The position numbers and the translations under genes are program-made. A DNA stretch of 64,000 nucleotides from Modestobacter sp. VKM Ac-2977 (GTDB lineage Bacteria; Actinomycetota; Actinomycetes; Mycobacteriales; Geodermatophilaceae): the NCBI RefSeq assembly GCF_026968045.1, contig NZ_JAPVBQ010000001.1, forward strand, positions 1,129,238 to 1,193,237, given 5' to 3'. Below the pieces are notes generated by a model that saw nothing but the letters and a program-made list of their open reading frames with translations, searched no databases and was not told the origin of the DNA. How positions within the stretch are numbered: the stretch's first letter is position 1; each line of letters opens with the position of its first letter. Shown in pieces: positions 50,290 through 59,485 of the stretch.

Positions 50290-53042
50290 CCGTCCTGGAC
50301 CGGCGCGCTGCCGTCGTCAACCCCGACTTCGTGACCCGGACCGCCGGGCTCCCGTACCGCGTGGTCGAGGGGCTGCACAGTCCCCGGGCGGCGGCCTGGG
50401 CGAGGCAGGTGGTCGAGCTCGACGGCTCGCTGGCCGCCACGGCGACCGAGCTGTCCGACGGGCTCCAGGAGGCCATCGGCGGCAACGACGACCCCAGGGT
50501 CCGCCGGGACCTCATCGCCCTCCGGCGGGACGTGCACAACCTCCGGGTGCCCCGTCGTCCCGAGTCGCTGGTCGCCTCCCTCGCGACGCTGGACGACGGG
50601 CTCGCCGCCCGGGCCCAGGCCTGGCTGGCGTGCGCCGCGCAGCGGGCGGAGCTGATCGTCCAGGGGCCGGGCCTGCTCTCCGCCGACCAGGCTGCGGCCC
50701 GGGCCCACCTGACCCAGATCGCGCAGGACGGGCGCTTCCAGCGTGGCCTGATGGTCGCCTCCCCGGACCTGGACGCGCAGCTGGCCGATCTGCTCCAGGC
50801 GGGCGACGGCCGGCTCTCCAAGCGGGCTCGGCGCCAGGAACGTTCGCTGGTCCGGTACGTCTACCGGACGGCGTGCAAGACGAGCCCGTTCAGCTCCCTC
50901 ACGTCGGTCGCGCTGGGCACCTTCACGTCAGGGACCGACGAGGTCATCACGTCGGAGGGCTCCCTGCAGGACCTGGTCGGGCACGTCCGGCTCAACATCG
51001 GCGTCCTCCCGCGTCTGGTGGAGGCGATCCGGCGGCACGACCAGCACAAGCTCGACCTGCCGGTGCAGCTGGTCTCCGGCTGGCGGCGGCACGCCTCCCG
51101 GGTCCGGTACGTCCGCCGGCAGCGCAGCGTGGGCGACCCGGATGCCGCGGTCACCATCGACACGATGCAGGACCAGCTGTTCTTCCTGTCCTCGGGCGCC
51201 TTCATGACGACGCTGCTGGAGCTGTTCACCGAGGTGCCGGCGATGCCCCTCGGCGAGGTCCGCACCGAGCTGGAACGGCGTCTGCACGGGCGGGTCACGG
51301 CCGAGGACGTCGTCCGCTTCGTCGACACCCTGGTCCGGCTGGACCTGCTGGTCGTGCCGGAACTGCGGGTGGACCTGCACGCCGACGACCCGGTGGCGGC
51401 CTTCCAGCAGGGCCTGCGGGCGCTGCACCTGCCGTGGACCGCAGACCTGCTCGCGGCCCTGGACCGGGTGCGTGCGCTGACCGCCGAGTTCGGGTCGGCG
51501 ACACCGGCGAGGCGCCGGGTGCTGGTCTCCCTGGTGCGGTCGGAGCTGACCCAGCAGCTCCGCGACCTCGGGGCGGAGGACCTGGAGGTGCCCCGGGCGC
51601 TGCTCTACGAGGACACCTCCCCGCGGGGGCTGGTCACCCGCGCCTCGGCCGAGGTGTTCACCGACCGGTTCGCCCCGGACCTGGAGCGCATCTCCCGCAT
51701 CCTGCCGTGCTTCGACGCGCTGCTGCCCCAGCGGCACCTGCTGCGGGCGTTCTTCCGCATCCGGTTCGGCACGGCCGGGGTGTGCCACGACCTGATCAAG
51801 TTCGTGCACGACTTCCACCTGGACATCTTCGACGAGTACCTCAAGACCTCGGTCGGACAGGGCGGTCCGGACGACGACGGGATGCCGGCCCCCCTGCCGA
51901 ACTGGCTCGACATCCCCGAGGTCGCCCAGCTGGACCGGGGCCGGCGGGAGCTGGTCCTGGCGATGCGCGAGGCCTACGCCGGGCACGAGGAGTCCGATCC
52001 CGAGCTGGTCCTGCCGTCGGGCTTCTTCGAGCGCGTCGCGGCCGCGCTGCCGGCGGACATCGAGGAGCTCGACCCGCGCAGCTTCTTCGCCCAGTTCGCC
52101 GGGGCGGGCCCGGACGCCCGGCTGGTCATGAACCGCACCTACACCGGGCTGACGCTGCTGTTCTCCCGCTTCGCGCACTGCCTGGACGAGGCCGCCGAGG
52201 AGCGGGAGAGCGTCGTCCGGCGGTTGCGCGAGCACCTCCTGGACCTGCAGCCGGAGGGGGCGGTCTTCGCCGAGATGACCGGTGGCATCGACACCTCCAA
52301 CCTCAACCTGCACCCGGCTGTGACGCCCTACGAGCTCGTCTCCCCCGGGGACTCCAGCTCGCGGCCGCGAGCCGAGCAGATCAACGTCGACGAACTGCAG
52401 GTCCGGCACGACCCGGACACCGACACGGTGCAGCTGTTCGAACCGCGGCTGGGCAAGCGGGTGATCCCCGTCTACCTCGGCTTCCTCATGCCGTTCGCGC
52501 TCTCCGACGTCCAGCGGACCCTGCTGCTGTTCTCCTTCCAGCGGATGGCCCAGCTCGACCTGTGGACCGGGACCGACAAGCCCCTGGGGGACCGGGAGAT
52601 CGCCTCGCACCCGAGGGTGCGGCACGGGGACGTCGTCCTGGTCCGCAAGACGTGGAAGACCGACCCCCGCCGGCTGCCCCAGCCGACCGGTCTGAGCGAC
52701 GCCGAGTGGTACCTGGAGTGGCAGCGCTGGCGCAGCCGGCACGACGTGCCCCGGCACGTCTTCGCCACCCTGTCCGCCGGCGGCGAGGTCGAGCAGGAAC
52801 CCGACCACGGTCCCGACGCCCACGACGTGGCGAAGCCCGGCGCGACGCGCGGCAAGCCGCAGTACGTCGACTTCGAGAGCCACTACTGCCTGGCGCTGCT
52901 CAAGGAGATGGTCCAGCAGGGGGCGTCGCGGCTGGTGCTCACCGAGATGCTGCCTGGCCCGGGCGACCTGTGGGTCGACTCGCCGGACGGCGCGCACGTG
53001 TCCGAACAGACCATCGAGATGACGTTCACGCGGAGGGCATGA
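50286..53042 (+). CDS. LanB-type dehydratase, glutamylation subunit
   Basis: 918 aa, Lant_dehydr_N family. It contains RTACKTSPFSSLTSVALG, a conserved glutamylation-domain segment, LLPQRHLLRAFFRIRFG, and a C-terminal PRHVFATL...KPQYVDFESHYCLALL region. It uses glutamyl-tRNA to glutamylate Ser/Thr of the azole-bearing precursor. No elimination domain is fused; that activity is in the next gene, as in thiopeptide and goadsporin systems (split LanB). ATG 50286 overlaps the dehydrogenase stop. Stop and next ATG are one base apart. Confidence 0.92.
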   Translation: MTVLDRRAAVVNPDFVTRTAGLPYRVVEGLHSPRAAAWARQVVELDGSLAATATELSDGLQEAIGGNDDPRVRRDLIALRRDVHNLRVPRRPESLVASLATLDDGLAARAQAWLACAAQRAELIVQGPGLLSADQAAARAHLTQIAQDGRFQRGLMVASPDLDAQLADLLQAGDGRLSKRARRQERSLVRYVYRTACKTSPFSSLTSVALGTFTSGTDEVITSEGSLQDLVGHVRLNIGVLPRLVEAIRRHDQHKLDLPVQLVSGWRRHASRVRYVRRQRSVGDPDAAVTIDTMQDQLFFLSSGAFMTTLLELFTEVPAMPLGEVRTELERRLHGRVTAEDVVRFVDTLVRLDLLVVPELRVDLHADDPVAAFQQGLRALHLPWTADLLAALDRVRALTAEFGSATPARRRVLVSLVRSELTQQLRDLGAEDLEVPRALLYEDTSPRGLVTRASAEVFTDRFAPDLERISRILPCFDALLPQRHLLRAFFRIRFGTAGVCHDLIKFVHDFHLDIFDEYLKTSVGQGGPDDDGMPAPLPNWLDIPEVAQLDRGRRELVLAMREAYAGHEESDPELVLPSGFFERVAAALPADIEELDPRSFFAQFAGAGPDARLVMNRTYTGLTLLFSRFAHCLDEAAEERESVVRRLREHLLDLQPEGAVFAEMTGGIDTSNLNLHPAVTPYELVSPGDSSSRPRAEQINVDELQVRHDPDTDTVQLFEPRLGKRVIPVYLGFLMPFALSDVQRTLLLFSFQRMAQLDLWTGTDKPLGDREIASHPRVRHGDVVLVRKTWKTDPRRLPQPTGLSDAEWYLEWQRWRSRHDVPRHVFATLSAGGEVEQEPDHGPDAHDVAKPGATRGKPQYVDFESHYCLALLKEMVQQGASRLVLTEMLPGPGDLWVDSPDGAHVSEQTIEMTFTRRA

Positions 53043-53043
53043 C

Positions 53044-54117
53044 ATGACGCTGACGACGGACCTGGCCGCTCAGGACGACCGGGCGGCCGAGCCGCGGGTC
53101 GACCCGGGCTGGGTGGCGCTCCACGTGTACTACAGCAGCAACTCCAACCCGCTGCTCGAGGAGATGGTCAAGCCGCTGGTCGACCGGCTCCGGTCCCAGG
53201 GGCTGATCGACGGCTGGTTCTTCATCCGGTACTGGATGGAGGGCCCGCACATCCGGTTGCGGCTGCACCCCCGCGACCCGGCCGACCGGGAGCTCGTCCT
53301 GGCCCTGGCCGGGGAGGCGGTGGGGGCCTACATGCGCCATCGGCCGGCGCTGTACCGGCTGGACCCGCAGGTGCTCGGTCCGCTGTACAAGGACATGTTC
53401 CTGATGGAGTACACCGAGGAGGACTGGACCCGGACGTACGGCGAGAACGGCACCATGCCGATGCAGGACACCAACACCTGGGACCTGCGGGACTACGAGC
53501 CGGAGTACGTGAAGTACGGCGGGCCGCGCGGCGTCCGGATCGCGGAGGGCCACTTCGAGCGCTCCAGCGACCTGGTCCTGGAGCTGGTCGCGTCCACGAA
53601 CATGCACGTCCGCAACATCGTGTTCGGGCTCGCCGTGCAGGTGATGACCGTGACCACGGCCGTCTTCCTCGGGGAGCGGGCGGAGATGGCGTCCTTCCTG
53701 CGCATGTACCAGCGGGTCTGGGAGGGCACCTTCCTGCCGCAGGACAGTGCGACCAGGGACGGGTTCGAGAGCAACTACCTGGCCATGGCGCCGGCGCTGG
53801 CAGAGCGGCTGGGGACCCTGCAGGCAGCGGTGGCCGGCGAGGACGCCTCCCGGCTCTCCGGCTTCCTGCGGCCCTGGTACGAGCACTGCACCGACCTGCG
53901 GGCACAGGTCGCGGACGCTTGCGCCAGGGGCGAGCTGGTCTTCCCCACCGACTACGGCCGCGGGGACCGGGTGACCAGCCGCGACCTGCCGACGTGCCTG
54001 CGCTCGCTGCTGGTCCCGTTCCTGCACATGACGAACAACCGGCTGGGCGTCTCGATCGTCGACGAGGTGTACCTCGCCCACCTGCTCGCCCGCACGATGG
54101 ACGCGGCCGAGCAGTGA
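53044..54117 (+). CDS. SpaB_C-type glutamate-elimination protein (thiopeptide-type biosynthesis domain)
   Basis: 357 aa, SpaB_C fold: GWVALHVYYSSNSNPLLEEMVKPLVDRLRSQGLIDGWFFIRYWMEGPHIRLRLHP near the start is the family hallmark (W...Y....R.EGPHIRLR). After LanB glutamylation it would remove glutamate to leave Dha/Dhb. In thiopeptide clusters there are two SpaB_C proteins, one for elimination (TbtC type) and one pyridine synthase (TbtD type); only this one is present. An unusual dual role is possible but not shown. GTG of the next gene overlaps its stop. Confidence 0.9.
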   Translation: MTLTTDLAAQDDRAAEPRVDPGWVALHVYYSSNSNPLLEEMVKPLVDRLRSQGLIDGWFFIRYWMEGPHIRLRLHPRDPADRELVLALAGEAVGAYMRHRPALYRLDPQVLGPLYKDMFLMEYTEEDWTRTYGENGTMPMQDTNTWDLRDYEPEYVKYGGPRGVRIAEGHFERSSDLVLELVASTNMHVRNIVFGLAVQVMTVTTAVFLGERAEMASFLRMYQRVWEGTFLPQDSATRDGFESNYLAMAPALAERLGTLQAAVAGEDASRLSGFLRPWYEHCTDLRAQVADACARGELVFPTDYGRGDRVTSRDLPTCLRSLLVPFLHMTNNRLGVSIVDEVYLAHLLARTMDAAEQ

Positions 54118-55400
54118 CCATCGACCAGCAGGAGGTCGGCCACCTCGCCGACGCCGACGAGGTCGTCCCGCCCCGGTTGCACCCGGCCGTCCAGGTCAGC
54201 CCGCCGGTGCTCCGGTCGGGACGCCCCGTCCACGTGCTCAAGGACACCCGGGTCGGGGGGCTCTACCGGGTCGGTGAGCGAGAGGCGTTCATCGCCGGCC
54301 GCCTCGACGGGGTGCGCACCCTGGGCCAGATCGACGCCGAGTACCGCCGGCAGTTCCACCGGGCGCTGGGCCCGGACTCGTGGCGGCAGATCTTCACCCT
54401 GCTGGGGGCCCGCTCGCTGCTGGACGACGGCCGGGCCGACGCGATCGTGCTGGACCAGCTCCGCACGTCCGCCCGGCGCCTGGAACGCGAGCAGTACGGC
54501 CTGCTCAGCCGCCGGTGGTCCGTCGCCGACCCGAGCCCGTTCCTGGACGCGGTGGTGCGGCGACTGCCGGTCCTGACCCGGCGTCCGACGGTGGCCGCCC
54601 TGTCGGTGCTGGTCACCGTCATGGCCGTGCACGTCCTGGTCTCCTGGCCTGGTCTGTGGCGGGACTACCAGGAGACCTGGCGGGAGCACACCGCCTACGG
54701 CCTGGCCTCCCTGGCGGTCGTCGTCCTCTCCCTCCTGGTCCACGAGCTCTGCCACGGGCTCGCGACGCATGCGCTGGGCGGCAGCTGCCGGGAGATGGGG
54801 CTGGCCTGGCGGTTCCCGCTGGTGACGCTCTACAGCCGGGTGGACGACGTCACCTTCATGCCGACGCGCGCGCAGCGGGTCACCGTGAGCCTCATCGGGG
54901 TGGTCGGCCAGCTGGTCGTCCTGCTGCCCTTCTGGGTGGTCGTGCTGGTGGCCGAGGGTGGGCCGGTGCGGCACCTGGCGGTCAGCGTGGTGGTGACCGG
55001 CACGATGGCGTCGCTGGTGAACCTGGTGCCCTTCCTGCACCTGGACGGCGAGAAGGCGCTCAGCCACGGCCTCGGCCTGTGGGACATCAGCACCGAGACC
55101 GCGTTCCACGCCCGCCGGCTCCTCAGCCGTCCGGGAGACCGGGCGCCGTCCCTGGCCTCGCGCGGCCAGCGGACGGCGATGGCCGCCTACGGAGCCGCGG
55201 TGGTCCTCGTCGGTGGTGCGCTGCTGCTGTGGACGGCGTTGCGCTGGTACGACCTGGTCGGCAGTTCGCTGTCCACTCTGCAGCTGGTGCTGCAGGCGGC
55301 CGTCGTGCTGCTGGTCTGGTCCGCGATCGCCGGGCTCCGGCTCCGGGGACGACGGACGCCGGCGACCGCCGGCCGGCACGCCGGCGAGGGCCGGCCGTGA
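54114..55400 (+). CDS. M50 (site-2 protease-like) membrane metalloprotease with RRE-like N-terminus
   Basis: 428 aa. Residues about 45-120 resemble a PqqD/RRE winged helix (LYRVGEREAFIAGRLDGVRTLGQIDAEYRRQF). The rest has about six membrane helices with the zinc motif HELCH (in LLVHELCHGLATHALGG) and a second S2P motif NLVPFLHLDGEK supplying the third ligand. Likely cuts the precursor leader at or in the membrane after binding it through the RRE. GTG 54114 overlaps the SpaB_C stop by 4 bases; the frame's upstream part is a shadow. No other protease gene is in this operon. Confidence 0.83.
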   Translation: MTIDQQEVGHLADADEVVPPRLHPAVQVSPPVLRSGRPVHVLKDTRVGGLYRVGEREAFIAGRLDGVRTLGQIDAEYRRQFHRALGPDSWRQIFTLLGARSLLDDGRADAIVLDQLRTSARRLEREQYGLLSRRWSVADPSPFLDAVVRRLPVLTRRPTVAALSVLVTVMAVHVLVSWPGLWRDYQETWREHTAYGLASLAVVVLSLLVHELCHGLATHALGGSCREMGLAWRFPLVTLYSRVDDVTFMPTRAQRVTVSLIGVVGQLVVLLPFWVVVLVAEGGPVRHLAVSVVVTGTMASLVNLVPFLHLDGEKALSHGLGLWDISTETAFHARRLLSRPGDRAPSLASRGQRTAMAAYGAAVVLVGGALLLWTALRWYDLVGSSLSTLQLVLQAAVVLLVWSAIAGLRLRGRRTPATAGRHAGEGRP

Positions 55401-56746
55401 CCGCGGTGGCGGGGCCCAGGGTCGAGGTGCCCGCGGAGAGCCGGGTGGACGAGGCCCTCCCGTGGCGGCTGGCGGGCCTGGAGGCCGGCGAACAGGTGGA
55501 GGTGGGCCTGCAGGCGGAGGACGGCGACCTGGTCACCTGGTGCTCCCGGGCGTGGTTCACCGTGGCCGAGGACGGCACCGTCGACGCGGCACGGCAGGGC
55601 CCGGACCGGGGCTCCTACGACGGGATCGACACCACCGGGCTGCTCTGGGCGCTCACGACGGGGGAGCGCAGCCTGCCGCCCGCCTTCTTCCGGAAGGGCA
55701 GGCCGACGCCGATCAGCTACCGACTGGAGGTCCGCAGGGACGGCGACGTCGTCGCCACCGCCGGCTTCCTCCGGCACTTCGGCTCCGACACGGTGGTCGG
55801 CGAACCGCTCTCGCTCCCCGACCCGGTCGGCACCCTGATGCGCGCGCGCACCGGTGCACCAGCGCCCGGGGTGCTGTTGTGGTCGGGGTCGGACGGCGGC
55901 CAGCTCGACCACGCCGCCATGCTCCTCGCCGCCCAGGGCTACACGGTGCTGTCGCTGGCCCTGTTCGGCGTCGAGGACCGGCCGAAGGGGCTGGAGCGGA
56001 TCGATCTGGGGTACGTCGACGCGGCGATCACCTGGCTGCTGGACCACGAGAGCACGGTCGGGGACGAGGTGGCCCTGGTGAGCCTCTCCCGCGGGGCGGA
56101 GCTGGCGCTGCAGGTGGCCGCGGACGACCCCAGGGTCGGTGCCGTGGTCGCCGGTGCTCCGTCGTCGGTGCGACAGCCGGGGATCAAGCCGAACTCGATG
56201 GACTTCTCACTGCCCGCGTGGGAGCGGGACGGCGAGCCGCTGCCGTTCCTGGCGAGCAGCGTGAAGCCGCGGGACTGGCTCGGGGTGATGGGCGCGTTCG
56301 TCCGGCGGCGCCCGATGCGTCAGGTGGAGGGCTTCCGGCGGCGGATGCGGGACGCCGCGCTGGTCCAGCAGGCGTCGATCGAGGTGGAGCGCTGTCGTGG
56401 TCCACTGATGCTCCTGGCCGGCGAGGAGGACCAGCTGTGGCCGTCCGGTGAGTACGTCGATCGCATCGAGCAGCGGCTGGCCGACCACGGGTGGGCCGGC
56501 CGGCTGGAGGTCGTCCGGAGCCCGGGCGTGGGCCACTTCGTCTGCTTCCCCTACGCGCTGCCCTCGCTCCCGCCGATGACCGCCATCGCCCCGTCGGCGT
56601 CCTTCAGCATCGACTTCGGCGGGTCGCCGGCGGCGCACGCGGCAGCAGCCGGGGCAAACTGGCACCGTCAGCTCGACTTCCTGGGGAGCTGGGCGCACCA
56701 GGTCTCCCCGACGCCGGTGACCTCGAGGGAAGGGCGGCCACGATGA
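55397..56746 (+). CDS. BAAT/acyl-CoA thioester hydrolase family protein
   Basis: 449 aa with the two-part layout of bile acid-CoA:amino acid N-acyltransferase/acyl-CoA thioesterase proteins: an N-terminal beta-sandwich (about 1-150) and an alpha/beta-hydrolase domain (GVLLWSGSDGGQLDHAAMLLA; nucleophile elbow SLSRGAELAL; Asp in LAGEEDQLWPSGEY; His in GVGHFVCFPY). The usual GxSxG reads SxSxG. Possible roles: trimming or acylating the peptide end, or detaching a modified peptide; none is shown. It lies within the operon, overlapping M50 (GTGA) and the ATPase (ATGA). Confidence 0.8.
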   Translation: MTAVAGPRVEVPAESRVDEALPWRLAGLEAGEQVEVGLQAEDGDLVTWCSRAWFTVAEDGTVDAARQGPDRGSYDGIDTTGLLWALTTGERSLPPAFFRKGRPTPISYRLEVRRDGDVVATAGFLRHFGSDTVVGEPLSLPDPVGTLMRARTGAPAPGVLLWSGSDGGQLDHAAMLLAAQGYTVLSLALFGVEDRPKGLERIDLGYVDAAITWLLDHESTVGDEVALVSLSRGAELALQVAADDPRVGAVVAGAPSSVRQPGIKPNSMDFSLPAWERDGEPLPFLASSVKPRDWLGVMGAFVRRRPMRQVEGFRRRMRDAALVQQASIEVERCRGPLMLLAGEEDQLWPSGEYVDRIEQRLADHGWAGRLEVVRSPGVGHFVCFPYALPSLPPMTAIAPSASFSIDFGGSPAAHAAAAGANWHRQLDFLGSWAHQVSPTPVTSREGRPR

Positions 56747-57684
56747 CGGCAGCGGTGGAGTGCGCGGGGGTCGGCAAGACCTTCGCCGGGGGGCAGGTGG
56801 CCCTGCGCGACGTGGACCTGGTGATCCCGGCAGGCACGGTGCACGGCCTGGTCGGCCAGAACGGGGCGGGCAAGACCACGCTGATGAAGATCCTGACGGG
56901 CACGGTGGTCGCGACCGCCGGCCAGACGCGGGTGCTGGGGCGGCCGGCGGGCCATGCCACGGTGGCCGCCCGGGTGGGGTCGCTCATCGAGGAGCCGGCC
57001 TTCTACCCCTACCTCAGCGGGCGCCAGAACCTCGAGGTGCTGGGCCGGTACTTCGGCGTCGGGGCGGCGGAGGTCGATCAGCGGCTGGACCAGGTGGGGC
57101 TGGGTGAGCGCGCGTCCTCGCCGTTCGGCGGCTACTCGCTGGGGATGAAGCAGCGACTGGGCATCGCCGCGGCGCTGCTGGGGGACCCGGAGCTGCTGGT
57201 GCTCGACGAGCCGACCAACGGCCTGGACCCGCACGCCATCGTCCAGCTGCGGGAGCTGATCGCCCAGCTGCGCGTCGACGGCCGCACCGTGCTGGTCTCC
57301 AGTCACCTGCTCGCCGAGGTGGAGCAGATGTGCGAGATGGTGACGATCATCCACGAGGGGGCCGTCATCCAGGAGGGCACCGTGAGCCAGATCCGGTCGA
57401 TGCTGAGCCCCGGCAGCCACCTGGTCGTCGAGGTCGACGACGCGGGATCGGCGACGACCGTGCTCAGCGGCCTGCCCGGTCTCGTCGACGTCCAGCAGGT
57501 GGCACCGGGCACCCTCGTGGTGCAGGCCGGCGACGTCTCACCGGGCGAGATCACCCGCGCCCTGGTGCGCGCCGATGTCGCGGTGCTGGCCGTGCACGAG
57601 CAGGAGACCTCTCTGGAGGACCTGTACCTCGAACTGACGCGGGGGACCACCTCCGGGCAGGCGATCAAGGCCAGGAGAACGTGA
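56743..57684 (+). CDS. ABC transporter ATP-binding protein of the azole RiPP operon
   Basis: 313 aa. Walker A GLVGQNGAGKTTLMKIL, signature YSLGMKQRLGIAAALL, Walker B LLVLDEPTNGLDPH, then a C-terminal regulatory extension. It pairs with the following permease for peptide export or self-protection. ATG 56743 overlaps the BAAT-family stop (ATGA), and the stop overlaps the permease start. Same family type as the ATPase at 36.5 kb, so the two RiPP operons each carry their own immunity-type pair. Confidence 0.92.
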   Translation: MTAAVECAGVGKTFAGGQVALRDVDLVIPAGTVHGLVGQNGAGKTTLMKILTGTVVATAGQTRVLGRPAGHATVAARVGSLIEEPAFYPYLSGRQNLEVLGRYFGVGAAEVDQRLDQVGLGERASSPFGGYSLGMKQRLGIAAALLGDPELLVLDEPTNGLDPHAIVQLRELIAQLRVDGRTVLVSSHLLAEVEQMCEMVTIIHEGAVIQEGTVSQIRSMLSPGSHLVVEVDDAGSATTVLSGLPGLVDVQQVAPGTLVVQAGDVSPGEITRALVRADVAVLAVHEQETSLEDLYLELTRGTTSGQAIKARRT

Positions 57685-58589
57685 TGGTGCTGGAGACCCG
57701 GACGACGACGTCGGGCACGACCCGGGCCGCGGCGAGGACCGGCTTCCTGAGGTGCCTGGGCGCCGAGCTGTTCAGCGCCCGCCGGCGACCGGGGGTGCGG
57801 ATCGCAGCCCTGCTCTGGGGGCTGCAGATCGCCGTCTTCGCCTACGCGGCGCAGTACCTGGTGTACCGGTCGATGGGCGAGGACCTCGAGGCCGGGCAGT
57901 CGGCCGCGATGCTGGCCGCCATGCAGCCCGAGCAGCTGGGCGCGTATGCCGCGGCGTCGGTGCCGGGGTACGGCATCCCGGTGTTCGTCGTGCTGGGCGC
58001 CCTCGTCGCCGCGGGGGACTACCGCTGGGGGGTCCTGCGGGCGATCCTCGTCCGGTTCCCCGCCCGGGGGACCCTGCTGGCCGCGCGCTGGGTCTGTCTC
58101 CAGGTGCTCACCCTGGTGCTCAACGTGGTCGGGTTCCTGGTGGCGCTGGTGGGGACGGCCGCCGTCGCGGTCAGCGAGGGTGGCTCGCCGACCGTGCCTT
58201 CCCTGGGCTCGGTCGTCGTCCCGTTCCTGACCAGCTGGCTGATCATGGTCGGGTACTCCACGGTGGGCTTCACACTCGGCATCGTGCTGCGCAGCGTCAT
58301 GGCCGCTGCGCTGTGCGCGCTGGGTTGGCTGGTGGCCGTGGAACTGCTGTTGATCGGCTCGCTGGCCGGTGCCATGCGCGGCTTCGAGCTGCTCCAGCAC
58401 GTCCTGCTGACGGCGAACGCGGGCTCGCTCGTCAGCGCGCTGGCCAACACCGACCGGGTCGCCGGGACGGGGCTCCCGGGCCTCGCCTCGGTCAACGGCC
58501 CGGGTCTGGCGGCTCTCGTCGTCCTGGCGTGGACCGTCGTGGGACTGGTGACGTCGATCGTGGTCTTCCGGCGCCGCGACGTGCCCTGA
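57684..58589 (+). CDS. ABC-2 type permease of the azole RiPP operon
   Basis: 301 aa with six hydrophobic helices (for example IAALLWGLQIAVFAYAAQYLV, IPVFVVLGALVAAGDYRWG, LITLVLNVVGFLVALVG-like segments, AAALCALGWLVAVELLLIG) and a last helix before FRRRDVP. Pairs with the ATPase upstream. ATG 57684 is chosen because AGGAG lies 7 bases before it; GTG 57681 is also in frame. Last gene of the plus-strand RiPP operon. Confidence 0.88.
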   Translation: MVLETRTTTSGTTRAAARTGFLRCLGAELFSARRRPGVRIAALLWGLQIAVFAYAAQYLVYRSMGEDLEAGQSAAMLAAMQPEQLGAYAAASVPGYGIPVFVVLGALVAAGDYRWGVLRAILVRFPARGTLLAARWVCLQVLTLVLNVVGFLVALVGTAAVAVSEGGSPTVPSLGSVVVPFLTSWLIMVGYSTVGFTLGIVLRSVMAAALCALGWLVAVELLLIGSLAGAMRGFELLQHVLLTANAGSLVSALANTDRVAGTGLPGLASVNGPGLAALVVLAWTVVGLVTSIVVFRRRDVP

Positions 58590-58598
58590 CCCGTTCCT

Positions 58599-58624
58599 GC
58601 GCCGGGCGGGCAGCCGCTCGGCGC
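58599..58624 (+). terminator. Possible terminator at the end of the azole RiPP operon
   Basis: GCGCCG / CGGCGC with a 14-base loop, 10 bases after the permease stop. Weak 6-bp stem; position is the main argument. Confidence 0.3.
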
Positions 58625-58746
58625 CGGCGCACTCCGCTCACCGGCGAGGTGGCCCGGGTGCGTGTCCACAGGGCGCCCCGCGAGACCGATCCGTCCCCTC
58701 ACAGTCACGGGACTCAATCGTCCGATGGCTGGTCAACGGGGGTGTC

Positions 58747-59485
58747 GTGCCGGCTCCGAGCAGTGCTGTCGACCTCGTCGACGGCGAGGTCCGCGAGCTC
58801 ATCCGCAGGCGAGGTCTCGACCCGTTCACCGATCCGGCACCCGTGCGGCTGCTGGTCCGTGACGTCGTCGCCGACTACGCCGAGCGGTCGCTGTCCTCCG
58901 CGCTGCCGCCGGTCGGTGACCCCGAGGGTGTGGCCCGTGACGTGCTCGACCGGGTGGCCGGGTACGGGCCCCTGCAGCGGTGGCTGGACGACCCCGAGGT
59001 CGAGGAGATCTGGGTCAACGAGCCGGGCCGGGTGTTCGTCGCCCGCCGTGGGCGCAGTGAGCTGACGACGACGATCCTGGGCGCCGGGCAGCTGGCGGAC
59101 CTGGTCGAGCGGATGCTGCGCAGCTCGGGCCGGCGGATCGACATGTCCACCCCGTTCGTCGACGCGATGCTGCCCGACGGTTCGCGGCTCCACGTCGTCA
59201 TCCCGGACGTGACCCGCCGGGTCATGGCGGTCAACATCCGGGAGTTCGTGCTCCAGGCGCACTCGCTCGACGAGCTGGTGGCGCTGGGCACGCTGACCTC
59301 GCAGGTGGCCCGCTTCCTGGAGGCCTCGGTCGCCGCGGGGCTCAACATCCTGGTCTCCGGTGGCACCCAGGCCGGCAAGACCACGATGCTGAACTGCCTG
59401 TGCGCGGCGGTCCCGGCCCGCGAGCGGGTGGTCACCTGTGAAGAGGTCTTCGAGCTCCGGAGCCCGCCCTCGCTGCGCATCATCG
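58747..59485 (+). pseudogene. 3'-truncated CpaF/TadA-type secretion ATPase
   Basis: About 235 residues read as the N-terminal half of a CpaF/TadA (type II/IV secretion, Flp pilus) ATPase: YGPLQRWLDDPEVEEIWVNEPGRVFVAR, GRRIDMSTPFVDAMLPDGSRLHVVIP, Walker A ILVSGGTQAGKTTMLNCL and the Asp-box-like VVTCEEVFELR. Family proteins continue for another 150 or more residues with Walker B and His boxes; here similarity stops at about 59462 and the panB stop begins at 59486. No other tad genes are present. A deletion scar on the right edge of the RiPP island. Confidence 0.8.

Noticed and set aside
43226..58589. Naming the operon a classical thiopeptide cluster
   Set aside because: No second SpaB_C (pyridine synthase) and cores two to three times longer than thiopeptide cores; a linear azole/dehydro peptide fits better.
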